Origin: Siphonodentalium dalli
Taxonomy: Eukaryota > Mollusca > Scaphopoda > Gadilida > Siphonodentaliidae
Direction of reading: 5' to 3'
DNA length: 64,000 bases
Assembly: GCA_032622095.1 (NCBI GenBank)
Contig: CP136065.1
Span: 212,394,151-212,458,150, forward strand
In this document: piece after piece, positions 10,211 through 21,800 of the stretch
Layout: each line of letters starts with the position of its first letter
Numbering within the stretch: position 1 is the first letter of the stretch
Program-made: the position numbers and the translations under genes
The notes under the pieces: model-generated
Told to the model about the DNA's origin: nothing
The model's input: only the letters and a program-made list of their open reading frames with translations
Databases searched by the model: none

Positions 10211-10489
10211 ATAACACACTTGTACGATTGCACGGTATTTGTTTTTGTAGGTATATTTCGTCATAGAAAACCATAATTAATATGGTGACAGAATATCAAC
10301 GGCAATATACATATACTTTGCATCTTGACCAAAGATAACGATATGAGAGGTACATTTTATATAGTTCCACATGTAACGGTGCTACTAAAATTTGTCATCA
10401 AATATACCTATACTCTCTTAGAATTATTTGTAACTAAATGGTTTTTTATTGGTTCTTCAGCTTGTCTCGTATTTGTAACAAAATTAGAG

Positions 10490-10860
10490 AACAATTTCGT
10501 TCTTGGTAGCCATAGTACCAGTTGGTTCTAGAACAGTTGGAACCAACATAGAATGATGACTCCTTTCTTGGTTCCCAATGATGAACCAATTTTTGAACCC
10601 GTAGGCTCTGAGCTCGACTTTTGTTTCCTTTTGTAGAACCTATTCGGGAACCAAATGATTCTTCGCACATCACCAAATACTAGAACCGATGGTTCTGAAA
10701 TTTCACCCGTATTTGTTACCAGTAGGTTTAGAATAGAATTTTGGTTCCACATGATGTAGATTCTGAACCAACACAATGATTCTTCCTTTAGAACTAAATG
10801 AAAAACCAAATGGTTCTCCTTTTAAAAACAAACGAAGAACCAAATCATTATTTATTACGA
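10490..10860. repeat. Degenerate array of GAACCA/TGGTTC palindromes
   Basis: GAACCAA and TTGGTTC motifs recur roughly every 20-40 bp, sometimes joined as palindromes such as AAACCAAATGGTTCT (10803-10817) and AGAACCGATGGTTCT. Spacing is irregular, so this is not a simple tandem repeat. Confidence 0.6.
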
Positions 10861-10864
10861 CTCC

Positions 10865-11392
10865 CTGAATAGCAACGTTTTCTAAATGTGAGCAAGTGGA
10901 CCAACTGTGGCGTTAATACATATATATTACCAATTACACAACAAAAACGTCTTGGATATTGATCCAATATTAAAGAGTTATTTAATATTGAATATCCAAA
11001 CACGAGAGTCAATCTCACATTCAAATAGTTCAAAACTTTCCCATTAATCATCATTCTATGTATATTTGTCTGACTACCTGTCTGCATATATGTATGTCTG
11101 CATGTCGGTCGATCTGTCTGTCTGTGTATGCATGTCTGCATTTGCGCCTCTGATTCATGTTGCAGGTATATATGTCTATGCATATGTAGTAATTCTTATA
11201 TGTCTCTTTTTGCATTTGTTCATCCCATTTGTGCACATTTAAATTAAGCAGTATTATAATATTTGTTATGAAGCAATTCGTCTAACGGAGGATAATAATA
11301 AAGAATATTATATAATAAAGGATATATATATATATATCATTATTTGATATTATACAATTTGGTTTCATCTAATTTAATCATATATGTGTTAC
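10865..11392. other. Intergenic or intronic, with GTCT/ATGT simple repeats
   Basis: No gene seen. 11060-11145 is rich in TGTCTG and TATGTCTGCATG simple repeats, and 11320-11338 has a TA run. If the exon at 11393-11796 is real, this is the intron downstream of it. Confidence 0.5.
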
Positions 11393-11796
11393 CTCATCGG
11401 GAAGCCACAGCAGTGGACAGAGTGTTAGTGTGTTGATCAGCGCACCTATGACAGTTATGACACAGGCAGCCATCCACACAGGGACCAAGTGTATGAGTCT
11501 GTCATAAACATAACGATAAGCATATGTCTCGAGGTATGTTCTTCTTGAGTTCAAATCATCACCGTCGTTAGTATTATACAGGTATGTATAGGTGTTCAGG
11601 TCAGCCTCCTCCCGCTCGTTAAACAGGCAACTCAGCTTCTGGGTTCCATTCTGTTTGCTCGTGGAGTTTCCGTTTGAAGTAACGGCACCACTACCGAACA
11701 ACATACAATAGGGCATATGAATCCAATTCCGTATTGTGGAGTCTGTTGTAACCTTCATTGCTGTTATTGTCCGTTTACTCCAACGGATAAGTGTCA
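11393..11796 (-). CDS. Candidate internal exon of a membrane protein (possible 7TM receptor N-terminus and TM1)
   Basis: A 404-bp open exon on the minus strand with a good acceptor (tattgtttcag before TGACACTTATCC) and donor (CCCGATGAG before gtaaca). It enters in phase 1 and leaves in phase 0, giving 134 full codons without a stop. The peptide has N-glycosylation sequons (NGNSTS, QNGT), a charged and tyrosine-rich stretch, and one hydrophobic helix near its end (VWMAACVITVIGALINTLTL). The G-ALIN-TLTL pattern loosely recalls TM1 of rhodopsin-like receptors (GxxxN), so an extracellular N-terminus followed by TM1 is plausible. The family is not identified, and no neighbouring exons were found with confidence. 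It is the best host-gene candidate in the first half of the window. Confidence 0.5.
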
Positions 11797-11894
11797 CTGA
11801 AACAATAGGACGTAAAAAATTTACTATTTGATTCTACGGCACAAAATAAATAAACCTACTTTATCGGAGTTCCATCAGCACTATGCTGCTTTAA

Positions 11895-12161
11895 CCCTTT
11901 CGTGACGGGGTTCATGGCGGGAGCTGCGCTGATGAAGCATTAAAGATCGTGTGTCAAGTTTAGTCTCTTATAAATGCGAGTCTCCCATTGGGAGCCTTGC
12001 ATATATAAGAGAATACAATGGTTTAAAAGGTCAAGGTAAATATTGTTAGGCCAATGCATTATCTTATATATGCGAGGCTCACATAGGAGACTCGCATATA
12101 TAAGAGAATGCATTGGCGCATGTTTTTAGCAAAATTTCGGGAAGCTCCAGTCATGGAAGTG
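11895..12161. mobile_element. piggyBac-type MITE 4 (diverged)
   Basis: TTAA at 11891-11894 and 12162-12165. Ends CCCTTTCGTGACGGGG and, inverted, CACTTCCATGACTGGAG are a decayed terminal repeat. It contains one good 68-nt palindrome (12050-12117) and one degenerate one (about 11966-12018). The outer terminal repeat differs from those of MITEs 1-3, while the palindrome is shared. Confidence 0.75.
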
Positions 12162-12274
12162 TTAAATTCTAGCAGTAGCCCGAATAATGACTTGCTGCAT
12201 CTAAATTTAGATACTGTGCGTGCGCTCTCTATTTTGATATATCTGCACAAGAGTAAGATAATGCAATATCACTT

Positions 12275-12385
12275 ATAATTGTCGGTAAAGCTTCTGGCAT
12301 TGACAGTGTCAAACCAGAATATATCAAAGATGTATCGGGTGTTTTGGTGTCAAGCTCCTCTTCTGAATGTCTTCCAATGTAATAT
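12275..12385 (+). pseudogene. LINE reverse transcriptase fragment
   Basis: Reads VGKASGIDSVKPEYIKDVSG, a form of the 'KASGxDGxxPE' motif at the start of the RT domain in Jockey/CR1-type LINEs. Only about 35 codons survive before the match is lost, so it cannot be tied to LINE A-D. Confidence 0.6.
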
Positions 12386-13230
12386 TAACAAGACAGTCAA
12401 TTAATGTTGAGGCGATACCTGACTGCAAAGACTAATGGGACTCTGAAGACTATAATAGTCAGTACTCGTCAGAATCACTTAGACCAAGTAGTTCTAAACA
12501 GGGACATAACAGGGCTAGATGTTCTCCGTTGAGCAGAGGTCTTCATCTTGAAATTTCCAATTGCACACAACTGACCAGTCTCCGACCCACATACTCTAAC
12601 CAGATAACCAGACCACAGGCCTAAATTCCCTTTGCACACCCCTCTTAGGTTGGAATTTTACAACATGTACTTCAAGCTCTCGAACTTTTGGAAATTTCCA
12701 ACCTGGCATCCCACATAAAGTTAAATCTTGTGGCCAACCTGACATCCATCATAAAGTTAAAAAATGTTGCCATTTTGAACAAACTATTTAACCGGAAGTA
12801 GGAATAATGGACTGTTGTACTAAAAACAACATACTGCCATTGAATACTGGCTGGAAATTAAAACTATGAGAACATAAATGTTCTAACCTACTTTGGTGTG
12901 AACATCAAATTTACAACTGATGTTGGATCACGCATGACATTTCCAATTGTTGAAAATTGTGATCTAATTATGGGGTCAAACTCCAACCCCGTCTACACTT
13001 GATCCCCATTGCTCCTAACATTGCCCTCACACCTTCCCCATCAACTTATAAATCATTAAGAAGTTATATATTAGTATAATATCAAACAGCATAGATAGGG
13101 CGGGTGGGGGTAGTTAAGTATGTTATATCTGTCCCTATTCTGTCCCCATTTGAACCAATGTAAATCACATCTATGAGATCCATTCATCTAGTAATTTCAA
13201 ACGGTATATTTTAAGAGTTACAGTAAATTC
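12386..13230 (+). repeat. Old dispersed repeat, copy 1 (partner at 31298-32520)
   Basis: Shared, ordered blocks with the partner: AAGACAGTCAATTAATG / AAGACAGTCAATGACTG, ACTGCAAAGACT, 'TCTAAACAGG', 'CCAGACCACAG', 'GGTTGGAATTTTACAAC', 'ACTTCAAGCTCTCGAACTT', 'CATAAAGTTAAA', 'TGAGATCCATTCAT', 'TTTCAAACGGTA'. The blocks include TTGGAAATTTCCAAC motifs like those of the hAT-like elements. Confidence 0.65.
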
Positions 13231-13855
13231 ATTTTGCTCAAAAGTAGTTGCAAAATTTAGGGAAGGGCTATCAGCGTGACACCACTGATATGTTTTCGTT
13301 GCCCCTATTAACAAAATCCAAGGACCTTTCACTATGCAATCCAATGGATTAGTGATATCGGAGGATATGTTTAGGAGTTAAACGGTGACTTCGGGATCAG
13401 CTGCAGCCGGTTGTATCGGGAAATGGGACCTCGAAGTTAACGATGGCCAGTTATTTCGTGGCCACGAATTAGTTATAATAAAAAAAAAATTCCATGTCCT
13501 AAACCAGCCACCATAATATTTGACTGCACTGTGACTACTATTATTGAACAGGCCTTCTATACATTTCCATCGCTCTTGACAAATGGTATCTTTTTGTGGA
13601 AAATATCTTGAATATGAGAATCACTTGTGTTATAATAGACGTACATGAGCCATTCTAACATGCTATCCTCTGACGGTTTAAATAGAATGATACATATACG
13701 TCTATATATCTGTTTTTGCTAGCTCACTATATGAATGCCCTGATTTCCGTCCCGATATAAATATTAAAGTTGAGAAGATATAATTGTTAGTGACATAATT
13801 CTGTCACAATTTGTCGAGGTTGTGACATTTGAACGCCAATAACTCATTAGAACGA
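13231..13855. other. No gene seen
   Basis: Nothing beyond an AATAAAAAAAAAATT run near 13480. No frame or repeat was supported. Confidence 0.4.
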
Positions 13856-13859
13856 ATTA

Positions 13860-15560
13860 TGGAGATGACCATATATAACTTTGGTGGATACCGCCGACTA
13901 AAACATTCGTATCAATGTTGGTGCCCCTTCTCTCTCCCTCCCTGACACAAACGTCACCTAATGTGGCATCTTCAACCCACGTGATTTGATCCTCGTATCA
14001 TTGGAGAAGAACATGTATGCATTTGGTGGAAATTAGTGCTAAACATATGTTATCAGCTTGTGTGCCCCTCCCCTCCCATTCATGACTCGAACGGCGCCAC
14101 TTGTGACATATTTAAACCACGTCCATTAGACTCCCGATACCATGGATATGATTAGGTATAAGTTCGGTGGTAATCGGCAACTTAAAAAAGTTCGTGCCCC
14201 CCCCCCCCCCCATCCAAAAGGGCATCAATTTGGCGTCTTCAAATCCGACGATTAGATTCCTCGTATCATGGAGAAGAATATGTATCAATTTGGTGGAAAT
14301 CGGTGCCAAAATGGTTGTTTTTAATCAATTTTGGTGCACCATACCATGGAGATGATTATGTATATTTTGTGGAAATCGGAGACATAAATATTTCATCATT
14401 TTTGCAGTCCCTCCACATTTTAATCCGCGGACAGCAACAACGTCATTTTAGAAAATGCTAATCCGCATTATGATTTTCCTCATAAAAAACTACCGCTGTT
14501 AGACCCCTGTGGGGGCATCTAGATGATCTCTCGTGAAGTTATATAGACCACAGACAGATACACATTTGCAAATATAGGCACCAAATGTGGCGTCTTTAAC
14601 CCAAACGATTTGATTCCTCGTATCATTGGAGAAGAACGTGTGTCAATTTGGTGGAAACTAGCGCTAAACATATATTTTTTAAATCAGTTTTGGTGATCCT
14701 CCCCTCCCTATACCTGACTCAAGCGGCACCACTTTTGACATCTTTAAACCACACAAATAGACTCAATATGATGAATAAATATAAAATGGTGGAAATATTG
14801 GCGACTAAACAAATTCTTATCAAATTTAGTGCCCCTCTCTCACCCATACGGCACCAATTTGGCGTGTTTAAACCACACGATTCAATTCCTCGTATCACGG
14901 AGAAGAATATATATCAATTTGGTGGACATCGGCGCTAAAAATACTTTCTATCAATTTGTGTGTCCCTCTCCCCCTCCACGCTCCACTGACTCAAACTTTT
15001 GACATCTTTAAACCATGCATCCTGGAGAAGAATGTGTATCAATTTGGTGGAAATCGCTTAAAATATTGTTATCAATTTTAGAGCCCCTCTCCCCTTCATT
15101 GCACACATGACTCGAATGATGCCACTTATGACAGCTCTAATCCACACCATTAGACCCATGGTATCATGGTGATGATTATGTATAGGTTTGGTGGTAATCG
15201 CTGACTAAACAAATTCTCATGAAATTTAGTTCCACCCCCACCCAATCTTGCATCCAAACTCACCAAGTTGGCATCTTTAAATCACACTGTTAGATTCCTT
15301 GTATTATGGAAAGAATGTGTATCAATTTGGTCGAAATCGGAGCTAAACTATCAATTTCGGTGCCCGTCTCCCGTTCATGCACCCTTGCCTCGAACGGCGC
15401 CACTTTTGACATTTTTAAACCACACCATTAGATTCCCCATGAGTATGTATAAGTTTGGTGGAAATCTGCGACAAGAAAAATCTGCCCCTCCCCTTTTCTG
15501 TCCCTGATAACAACAGCGTCACTTTAGAAAATTCTAACCCACCCCATTATCTTCTTTGTA
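13860..15560 (+). repeat. Degenerate satellite, ~135-bp units in ~270-bp dimers
   Basis: About twelve units share TGTATCAATTTGGTGGAAATCGG and GTGCCCCTCTCC-like segments. Two types tend to alternate: one with GGAGAAGAATATGTATCAA (for example 14261, 14891, 15299) and one with TGATTATGTATAGGTTTGG (for example 14142, 15168). A CTGTTAGACCCC...CCATCTAGATG segment with an ACAGACAGA tail closes two sub-blocks (14495-14560 and 15563-15660). Small frames in it are repeat by-products. Confidence 0.75.
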
Positions 15561-15771
15561 AAAAGTTACCACTGTTAGACCCCTTTGGTGCCATCTAGAT
15601 GGACCCCCATGAATTTCTATAGAACACAGACAGACAGACATTCACAAATATAGACACAGATACACACATGTCACTAGAAAACAATATTCGTTCGTTCTTT
15701 ACGGCACACAATCCGATTCGATGGTCTCCGTATCGTCAGATTCCAACAACAACAACAACAACAACTGTTAT

Positions 15772-16561
15772 CAGGGACGTGGCTAGAGGGTCTCCGTTGG
15801 GGCGGGTGTCCACCTTGTAATTCCAACAGCACCCCCCTTGAATCAGACCAGAGACAAAGTTTTGCATAATATCATTTGCACCCCCCCCCCTTTTGAATCA
15901 AACCCAAACACTCCTTGAATCAGACCAAAGGTTTTGCAGAATTTCATTTCGTCCTTGCACCTAAGTGTTCACAAGCCTAATAGCCTATTTATAAACTATG
16001 GCTCTATCTACCCGGTACCGGTATGATAATATTGATATATTTTGAACCTGAAAATTGCACAAATCCTAACATCTAGTGGTCTAACTCCAGACATATGCAC
16101 ACGACTACGGGCAATAGACCAGGACACACCGGCCCGGCCATGGTTGTTCGGCCCGATGTGGGAAAATTTTGAAAACTAAACAAGAAAATCGCAAAATCCT
16201 AGCATCTAGACTGACTTCAAGCTTTCCTGGTGTTGGAAATTTCAAACCTCATACTATCCCTTAGTTTGGAAAATTTCCAACTGATGACCATTTCAGTCAA
16301 CAATTTTAACCTAATGTAGTAAAATATTGTTTTCTTAAACTCATCAGAAGGAAAATATGCAAATATTGGTCCCAAAACAATAAATTCCCCCCAATAAATT
16401 GTTTGAAAATCAAACTACAAGAACAATTTCAACCTACTGTTGGTGTGAAATTTCCAACTAATGTTGTGTCAGGTATGAAATTTCCAACTGTTGAAAATTT
16501 TGACCAAAGTTGGGGGGGGGGGGGTGAGACACCCCCAAACCCCCCTGTCGCCATGTCTCTG
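15772..16561. mobile_element. hAT-like non-autonomous element (8-bp target duplication)
   Basis: ACTGTTAT is present on both sides (15764-15771 and 16562-16569). The ends CAGGGACGTGGCTAGAGGG and, inverted, CAGAGACATGGCGACAGGG form an imperfect terminal inverted repeat. An 8-bp duplication plus CAGGG-type ends indicate the hAT superfamily. The interior holds repeated GAAATTTCCAAC motifs, C/G homopolymers and no transposase. Confidence 0.85.
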
Positions 16562-16569
16562 ACTGTTAT

Positions 16570-17515
16570 TCAAGAGACGCTTTAGTTAAAATTAATTACC
16601 AATATATAATTCTAACCACTGCCAACTATAGTATTAAATTTCCCAAAACGTAATATATCAACATTTTGTTCAGAGCAATGTTGTATATCGAGATTATGTC
16701 GGTCGGCTCGTCGAATATTTGCTTGGCCGCCAAATATTCCATGCGGGTGGTGAAAAATAACAGATTTCAAAAATCGATATCTAATAACTCTGAGCTTTGA
16801 TTTGTGGGGGGGTCCTCGACTCGAATAAAATATTTTTTTACCCCCAAAGACAAAGAAAAAGTAATTTAGGAGCGTTAATTCAGATTATAGCATTAACATC
16901 ATTTATACGTATTCATACAAGTATCTCCCTCTCACATCCACCCCAAGATTACAGAGCAGCATGGCTGTGGGTCAATTAATTAGTTTATTCTCTTAAACTC
17001 ATATTACATTTTCATGAGTATTGAGACATAATATATACAATATTTACAATAGAAGAACATTGTTATATGCAATAGCTATTATGTACACAGATCCGAATCA
17101 GCTGATCATTCGAAGCCGGTGTCACGTTACGGTATTTAGTATTGCCTGTTCAGTGGAAACAGTCTAACAGAAGCACGGAATCGGAAGAGTTTCTAAATTT
17201 CATCGTGTATGTTTTATGGAAAACATGGTAGCAAACTAATATTTGACATTAATCTTACATATCTCCGCTACGATCTTTGTTATACTGTAAGTTTGATCAA
17301 TACGAGCCTTGCAAATTGGGTTATTCTCATACTCAACAGGTTTATTTGTAAAAATTTGATTCCAGATTTGGTAATCAGAAAACACCACGACTCATATCAT
17401 CACATGGCCGACTCACATGGCCGTTTAATCAAGGGAAGAAAACCACTGTCGCAATATACGTATGCTGTGTACATGGTGCTATCATGAGTCTGGTTGACCA
17501 ATTGGCGGCGAACCA
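16570..17515. other. No gene seen
   Basis: Short frames, including one at 17209-17487, have no recognisable domain or splice context. No repeat match was found in the window. Confidence 0.35.
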
Positions 17516-17517
17516 TG

Positions 17518-17770
17518 ACGGGTAAAGTAACTAGAAGTAACCATGTGTACCCTATGTACACATGGGCCTGCAAGTAGTTCAGGGAATATCTTATCTAATT
17601 CGTATCCTTGGGATATTTAAGAAGAAAAATAAAAGTACACAATGAAAAAATAACTAATAGGTAAAGTAACCAGATGTAACTACATGTACCCTATGTACCC
17701 ATGGGTTCTAAATTAGTTCAGGGAATGTTTTCAAATTTGTACCCAATGTACCCTACGTAACAACAGGGTA
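17518..17770 (+). repeat. Direct repeat pair, ~140-bp spacing
   Basis: GGTAAAGTAACTAGAAGTAAC...TGTACCCTATGTACACATGGG...GTTCAGGGAAT (17520-17586) recurs at 17661-17728 as GGTAAAGTAACCAGATGTAAC...TGTACCCTATGTACCCATGGG. A third partial 'CCAATGTACCCTACGTAAC' follows at 17743. Confidence 0.8.
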
Positions 17771-18087
17771 CACAAGTTGTGATTTTTTTCAGCGTACCAA
17801 AATTTGCCATATATGAACAACCACTCATGCACATATATGGTTGGTTCGCAATAGCTCCTCCTGCACCCCTCAATCGGGAGGAGTATGTATATAAATGGAG
17901 CGCAACACACTAACCTACCCGACATCCCTGTTCCGAAAGTATCGATATACATGGATTATTTACATACCTTGCATGGATGTGTGGGCCGGTCGTCGACGGC
18001 GGATATGTTCCGGGACTCCACGTGTATAGTACACATACATGTATATCTATCCATGCACGGGGAGGTCCGGGATTTCGGCCGACGCTG

Positions 18088-18284
18088 ACCTAGCCAAATT
18101 TCTCAGATTGAAGGACAAGGAGTTCGTGCGAAAGCAGAGTGGCACTTTAAGAAATACAAACTATTATATTAATGAGCAGAACCCAGCCGTGGTTAACAGC
18201 TATCGCAAGAACACACTCAATCCTCTGGCCAAGGTCACTCAGCCATCATGCAAGGTAGTGTCAGATAGGCTATGTCAACAATGA
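18088..18284 (+). pseudogene. LINE ORF1-like C-terminal fragment
   Basis: Reads FLRLKDKEFVRKQ, then TNYYINEQNPAVVNSYRK. This resembles the C-terminal domain of L1-type ORF1 (RNA-binding chaperone), whose family pattern is 'xxNEQFPxEVxxRRKxLxP'. It ends at a stop at 18282-18284. The upstream part is not recognisable. It may belong to the same damaged insertion as LINE A copy 2 just downstream, but the intervening sequence does not show that. Confidence 0.5.
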
Positions 18285-18503
18285 ACTAGTTACATCACAG
18301 TGATATATTAAAGTGTGCACCTGCAACAGGAGACTCTGGACCTGTGATACAATTCTCACAACCCACACAAATTTGTACACATGTGTGATGAAACTGAACT
18401 AATTATTCTGAATGGCCATATACACGTACAAGATTACACGATGGAATATATCCACGCAGTGATGGTTAGAGAAGGAATGAGATCGGGAGAACATTATAGT
18501 GAA

Positions 18504-18830
18504 CTATAATCCCGAACATCCAAAGGTGCCAGATTTGAGCAGCTTCTCGCACCATAAAATCGACGATCTCCAGGACATCATCAGCGATGCCATGAAGAGA
18601 GTTATGATATACCTAATGAACATGAGCATTTGTTTGTCCACAGGGAGATTATCAATGCACATATAACAGTCTACATGGAAAAGTGAGAGGAAACGATACC
18701 TTGTGTCATTTCTTGAGTCTATCAGAAAAGAACAGTCGTTAAACACATGATTCACGGTATCATTATAAATTTCCCCACATCTTATGTACACAACGTCCTC
18801 AACGAATTTCAACATGCATAGTAATTGCAC
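18504..18830 (-). pseudogene. LINE C-terminal tail fragment, minus strand
   Basis: A 108-codon open stretch contains RCGEIYNDTVNHVFNDCSF, matching the C-x-GE...H...C zinc-binding tail typical of non-LTR polyproteins, followed by a loosely similar hydrophobic tail. It is the opposite orientation to the flanking LINE A material and is therefore a separate insertion. Confidence 0.5.
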
Positions 18831-18861
18831 AATGAGAAAGTAACATTTCTTGTGTCTGGGG

Positions 18862-19142
18862 TATCAACGACATTGAACAATACCTTAACTCACAAACAAA
18901 TTGTGGCATCAGCTTTGATAAATTCTGTGGAATTGATACCGGTATGTTAATGAAGATAATGTTACTTATCTATGCCGATGACACTGTATTACTTTCTGAT
19001 ACACACGAAGGCCTACAGCGAGCATTATAGACTCCTTCTCAGATTACTGCAACATATGGAAATTGAAAATAAACACGACAAAAACTAAAGTCGCCGTTTT
19101 CGGCCTGAAACCCAGAAAGAAACGATCGGCAGATGTGAACCC
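18862..19142 (+). pseudogene. LINE A copy 2, RT segment upstream of the interruption
   Basis: Readable pieces are INDIEQYLNSQTNCGISF, the YADD box (18971-18982), then after a frameshift near 19025 DSFSDYCNIWKLKINTTKTK. These match copy 1 (SVDDL...FSNYCKQWKLDINVTKTK). The sequence stops matching at about 19142 and resumes at 20392. The 5' end is truncated. Confidence 0.75.
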
Positions 19143-20391
19143 ATCCCTTGGCCATAAAAATTTAATATGATCGGATAAATGAGAGTGTTGGTGTTGAATT
19201 ATAGAGTATACTGTTATGTACTATTATAGACAAATGTACATAACACAAATTATTGGAATTTATGGGTCACTGGCATTTATATAAGAGAATGCACTGGTAC
19301 AGGATCTGTAATGCTAAACCGCCACAGCCAGCAAGTCCGTGGGTTAAATGTGTAGGTGTGACCTGGACATGGAATATTTGGGTCAAGAGAGTCCAATTTA
19401 AATTTACAATAATAATGTGTCCTAGTATACAGATAAGCAACCTCACCACTGACCCATTAATATCAATTATATAGCACAGCTGTCAAAAAATCACAGGAAT
19501 TGTTTATGTTGAACACTGACCTCTATTAAACCAATAACAATTATAATGATATCAGACCATCTGAAGATATAACTCTGTAGCACAGAAGTCCAAGTCTACT
19601 GTTAATATCATGTGATGTTTATTGTTGAATCTTTATTTTAAATTAGATACCATAGCCCTCTTTATCAGATTATTTGCACATTAGCATAAGTGACATCAGA
19701 ACATAATATAGCTTTATCAATAGCTAAGTAGTCCAAATGCAATTGGTGAATTGGATTTAATGTTGCTCCAAACAGATTTACTAGTACATAACACAAGATT
19801 TTGGACCGATTTAATCAAATTTGGTGTGGTGATTCGGGGTACCCTTGGCAGAGTTATAATGGTGACATATTGGAAATCTTTTTATCAACTTGTATCATAA
19901 TCATCAATATCTAAATGAAAACAAATGACAATGTCAATGACATTTTTTTTTATTATTATTATAAAAGTTAAAAAAAAAAAAAAATTTAAATCGATTTTTT
20001 TTCTTCAAATTTTTTTTTTTTTTCGAAAAAGGGTCATAACTCCTTTAAAATAAATCGGATCAAACCCATATTCTGTATTTTGGGCTGTGAAACTCACATA
20101 CCAAATTTGGTTCCAATCAGATAAAAAATGTTTGAGTTATGGCAGAATGTGTGAATTCTAAGTCGAAAAAGGACCATAACTATGTAACAAAAACTGGGAG
20201 CAAACCCAAATTCGAAATCGATCTGTATGTTGGGCTGATATACCCATATACAAAATTTGGTTCTGATTGGATAGAAAATGTTTGAGTTATCGCATTACAC
20301 GTTAAGTGTCTACGGACGGACGACGAGTGGTCAATCCGGACAACGACACTATGTTTACCATACATGGTATGGGTAAACATAAAAATTGATA
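19143..20391. mobile_element. Insertion splitting LINE A copy 2
   Basis: Joining 19142 to 20392 restores the order seen in LINE A copy 1, so this 1.25-kb block entered later. It contains half of the MITE palindrome (TATATAAGAGAATGCACTGG, 19278-19297), AT-rich sequence, poly-A/T runs (19940-20030) and a repeat with two related blocks ('GGGTCATAACTCC', 'GGACCATAACTATG', 'CAAATTTGGTT', 'ATGTTTGAGTTAT'). It ends near GACGGACGACG and a GTTTACCATAC / GTATGGGTAAAC hairpin (20353-20377). Target duplications were not resolved, so it may be several insertions. Confidence 0.6.
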
Positions 20392-21402
20392 CCAGTATTC
20401 ACACTAGATAATCTTCCAATTGAGAGAGTTGATAGCTATAAATATCTGGGAACAGTTTTCCACAAATAAGGTACGTTCGTAGCGGAACGAAATCTGAGAT
20501 GTCAGGCAGCTAAAACTGCAATTTATGCACGTCTGAACAAATCACGCTGCCACAAACTCACAATTGAATCAATTCTTGAGATATATGAGAAAAGCATCAT
20601 ACCAATAATGACTTACGGTGCTGAACTATGGGGACATGAAAATATGAGGTGTTTCGAAAAACTAGAATCCTGGTTCCTGAAATTTACACTGAATATGAAG
20701 AAATCTATACACCATCCGTGTTTATATATGGGGAACTAGGAATGTACCCAATTACAGTTAGGATCAAAACCCGCTACCTCGGTTATTCGGCAAAAGTTAT
20801 ATCAATGCCTACCCATAGGACCCCACTTATGTTATATTATGTTATGTATACTTTGTATTGTAAAAATGTTTTTAATAATCCATGGATAAGAGGAATACAT
20901 GACTCCCTTAATAAAATTGGTATGAGTAATGTTTGGCTCAACCATAAAATATCGAGTATAGACCGATTTAACCGGACCGTCGAGCAAAGACTACGTGACT
21001 GTTACCTTCAAAGTTGGAGGTCATCAATATCCACATCGAGTAAATATGCATATTATCGAATTATTAAAACACACTTCGAACGTGAACAATTTCTCTCTAT
21101 ATGTGATAATAGAACTGTCAATAATATCATTCGATTTCGGACAAGAAATCACAAACTACCAATTGAACAAGATGCTTGGCTAAATACTGACTATTCAACC
21201 AGAGTATGTACACTTTGTACCAAAGAACTAGGCGATGAGTATCACGTTATCCTGAAGTGTACAGAATTAAATGAACTCAGATCGATCTATTTGAAACCAT
21301 ATTTATATAGAAGACCGAATGCACACAAACTCTCAGAACTATTTAAGACTAGAAATAGAAAGACAATTAGGAATCTGTCAACTTTCATAAGGAAAGTCTA
21401 GG
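20392..21402 (+). pseudogene. LINE A copy 2, RT C-terminal half and zinc-binding tail
   Basis: Starts LDNLPIERVDSYKYLGTVFH, has a stop near 20467 and a frameshift near 20735, then runs open to 21402. It carries FNNPWIRGIHDSLNKIGM and RTRNHKLPIEQDAWLNTDYS. The complete tail cluster CTLCTKELGDEYHVILKC has all four ligands, unlike copy 1. The two copies are clearly one family but well diverged, so both are old. The 3' UTR ends in a CTGAATCTGAATC repeat at about 21668-21684, not the TTGAA tail of copy 1. Confidence 0.85.
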
Positions 21403-21685
21403 ATATTTTCGGCAAGTCCACTTGAGGCTATAACACTGATATTCAATGAACCCACCCCTATTTTCTAAAAGACCTATATACATCCCTGACAACAAAGTCG
21501 TGGCACACAGTACCTGAAATTATCACCCGAACGGAAACTTACCAAATATCTAATAATGCACATGTATTCCTCGTGTGAAATTTATTGTTATTATATGTCA
21601 TATTTGAATATCTTGATGTCATAAATAATGTTTCTGTAATATCCACATATTGATTAACAGAATAAACTGAATCTGAATCTGAATC

Positions 21686-21800
21686 GTGTATCTATGGGGA
21701 ATCTGGATTTCGGCCGACACTGACGGCATGATCCGTATATCTATGGGGAATCTGTATTTCGGCAGATGCTGACGGCATGGTCCGTATATATATATGGGGA
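21686..21800 (+). repeat. ~58-bp tandem repeat, ~2 units
   Basis: 'GTATCTATGGGGAATCTGGATTTCGGCCGACACTGACGGCATG' with variation repeats at about 21688, 21736 and partly 21785. The core GATTTCGGCCGACGCTGAC also appears at 18070-18088, just before the ORF1 fragment, linking the two sites. Confidence 0.7.
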
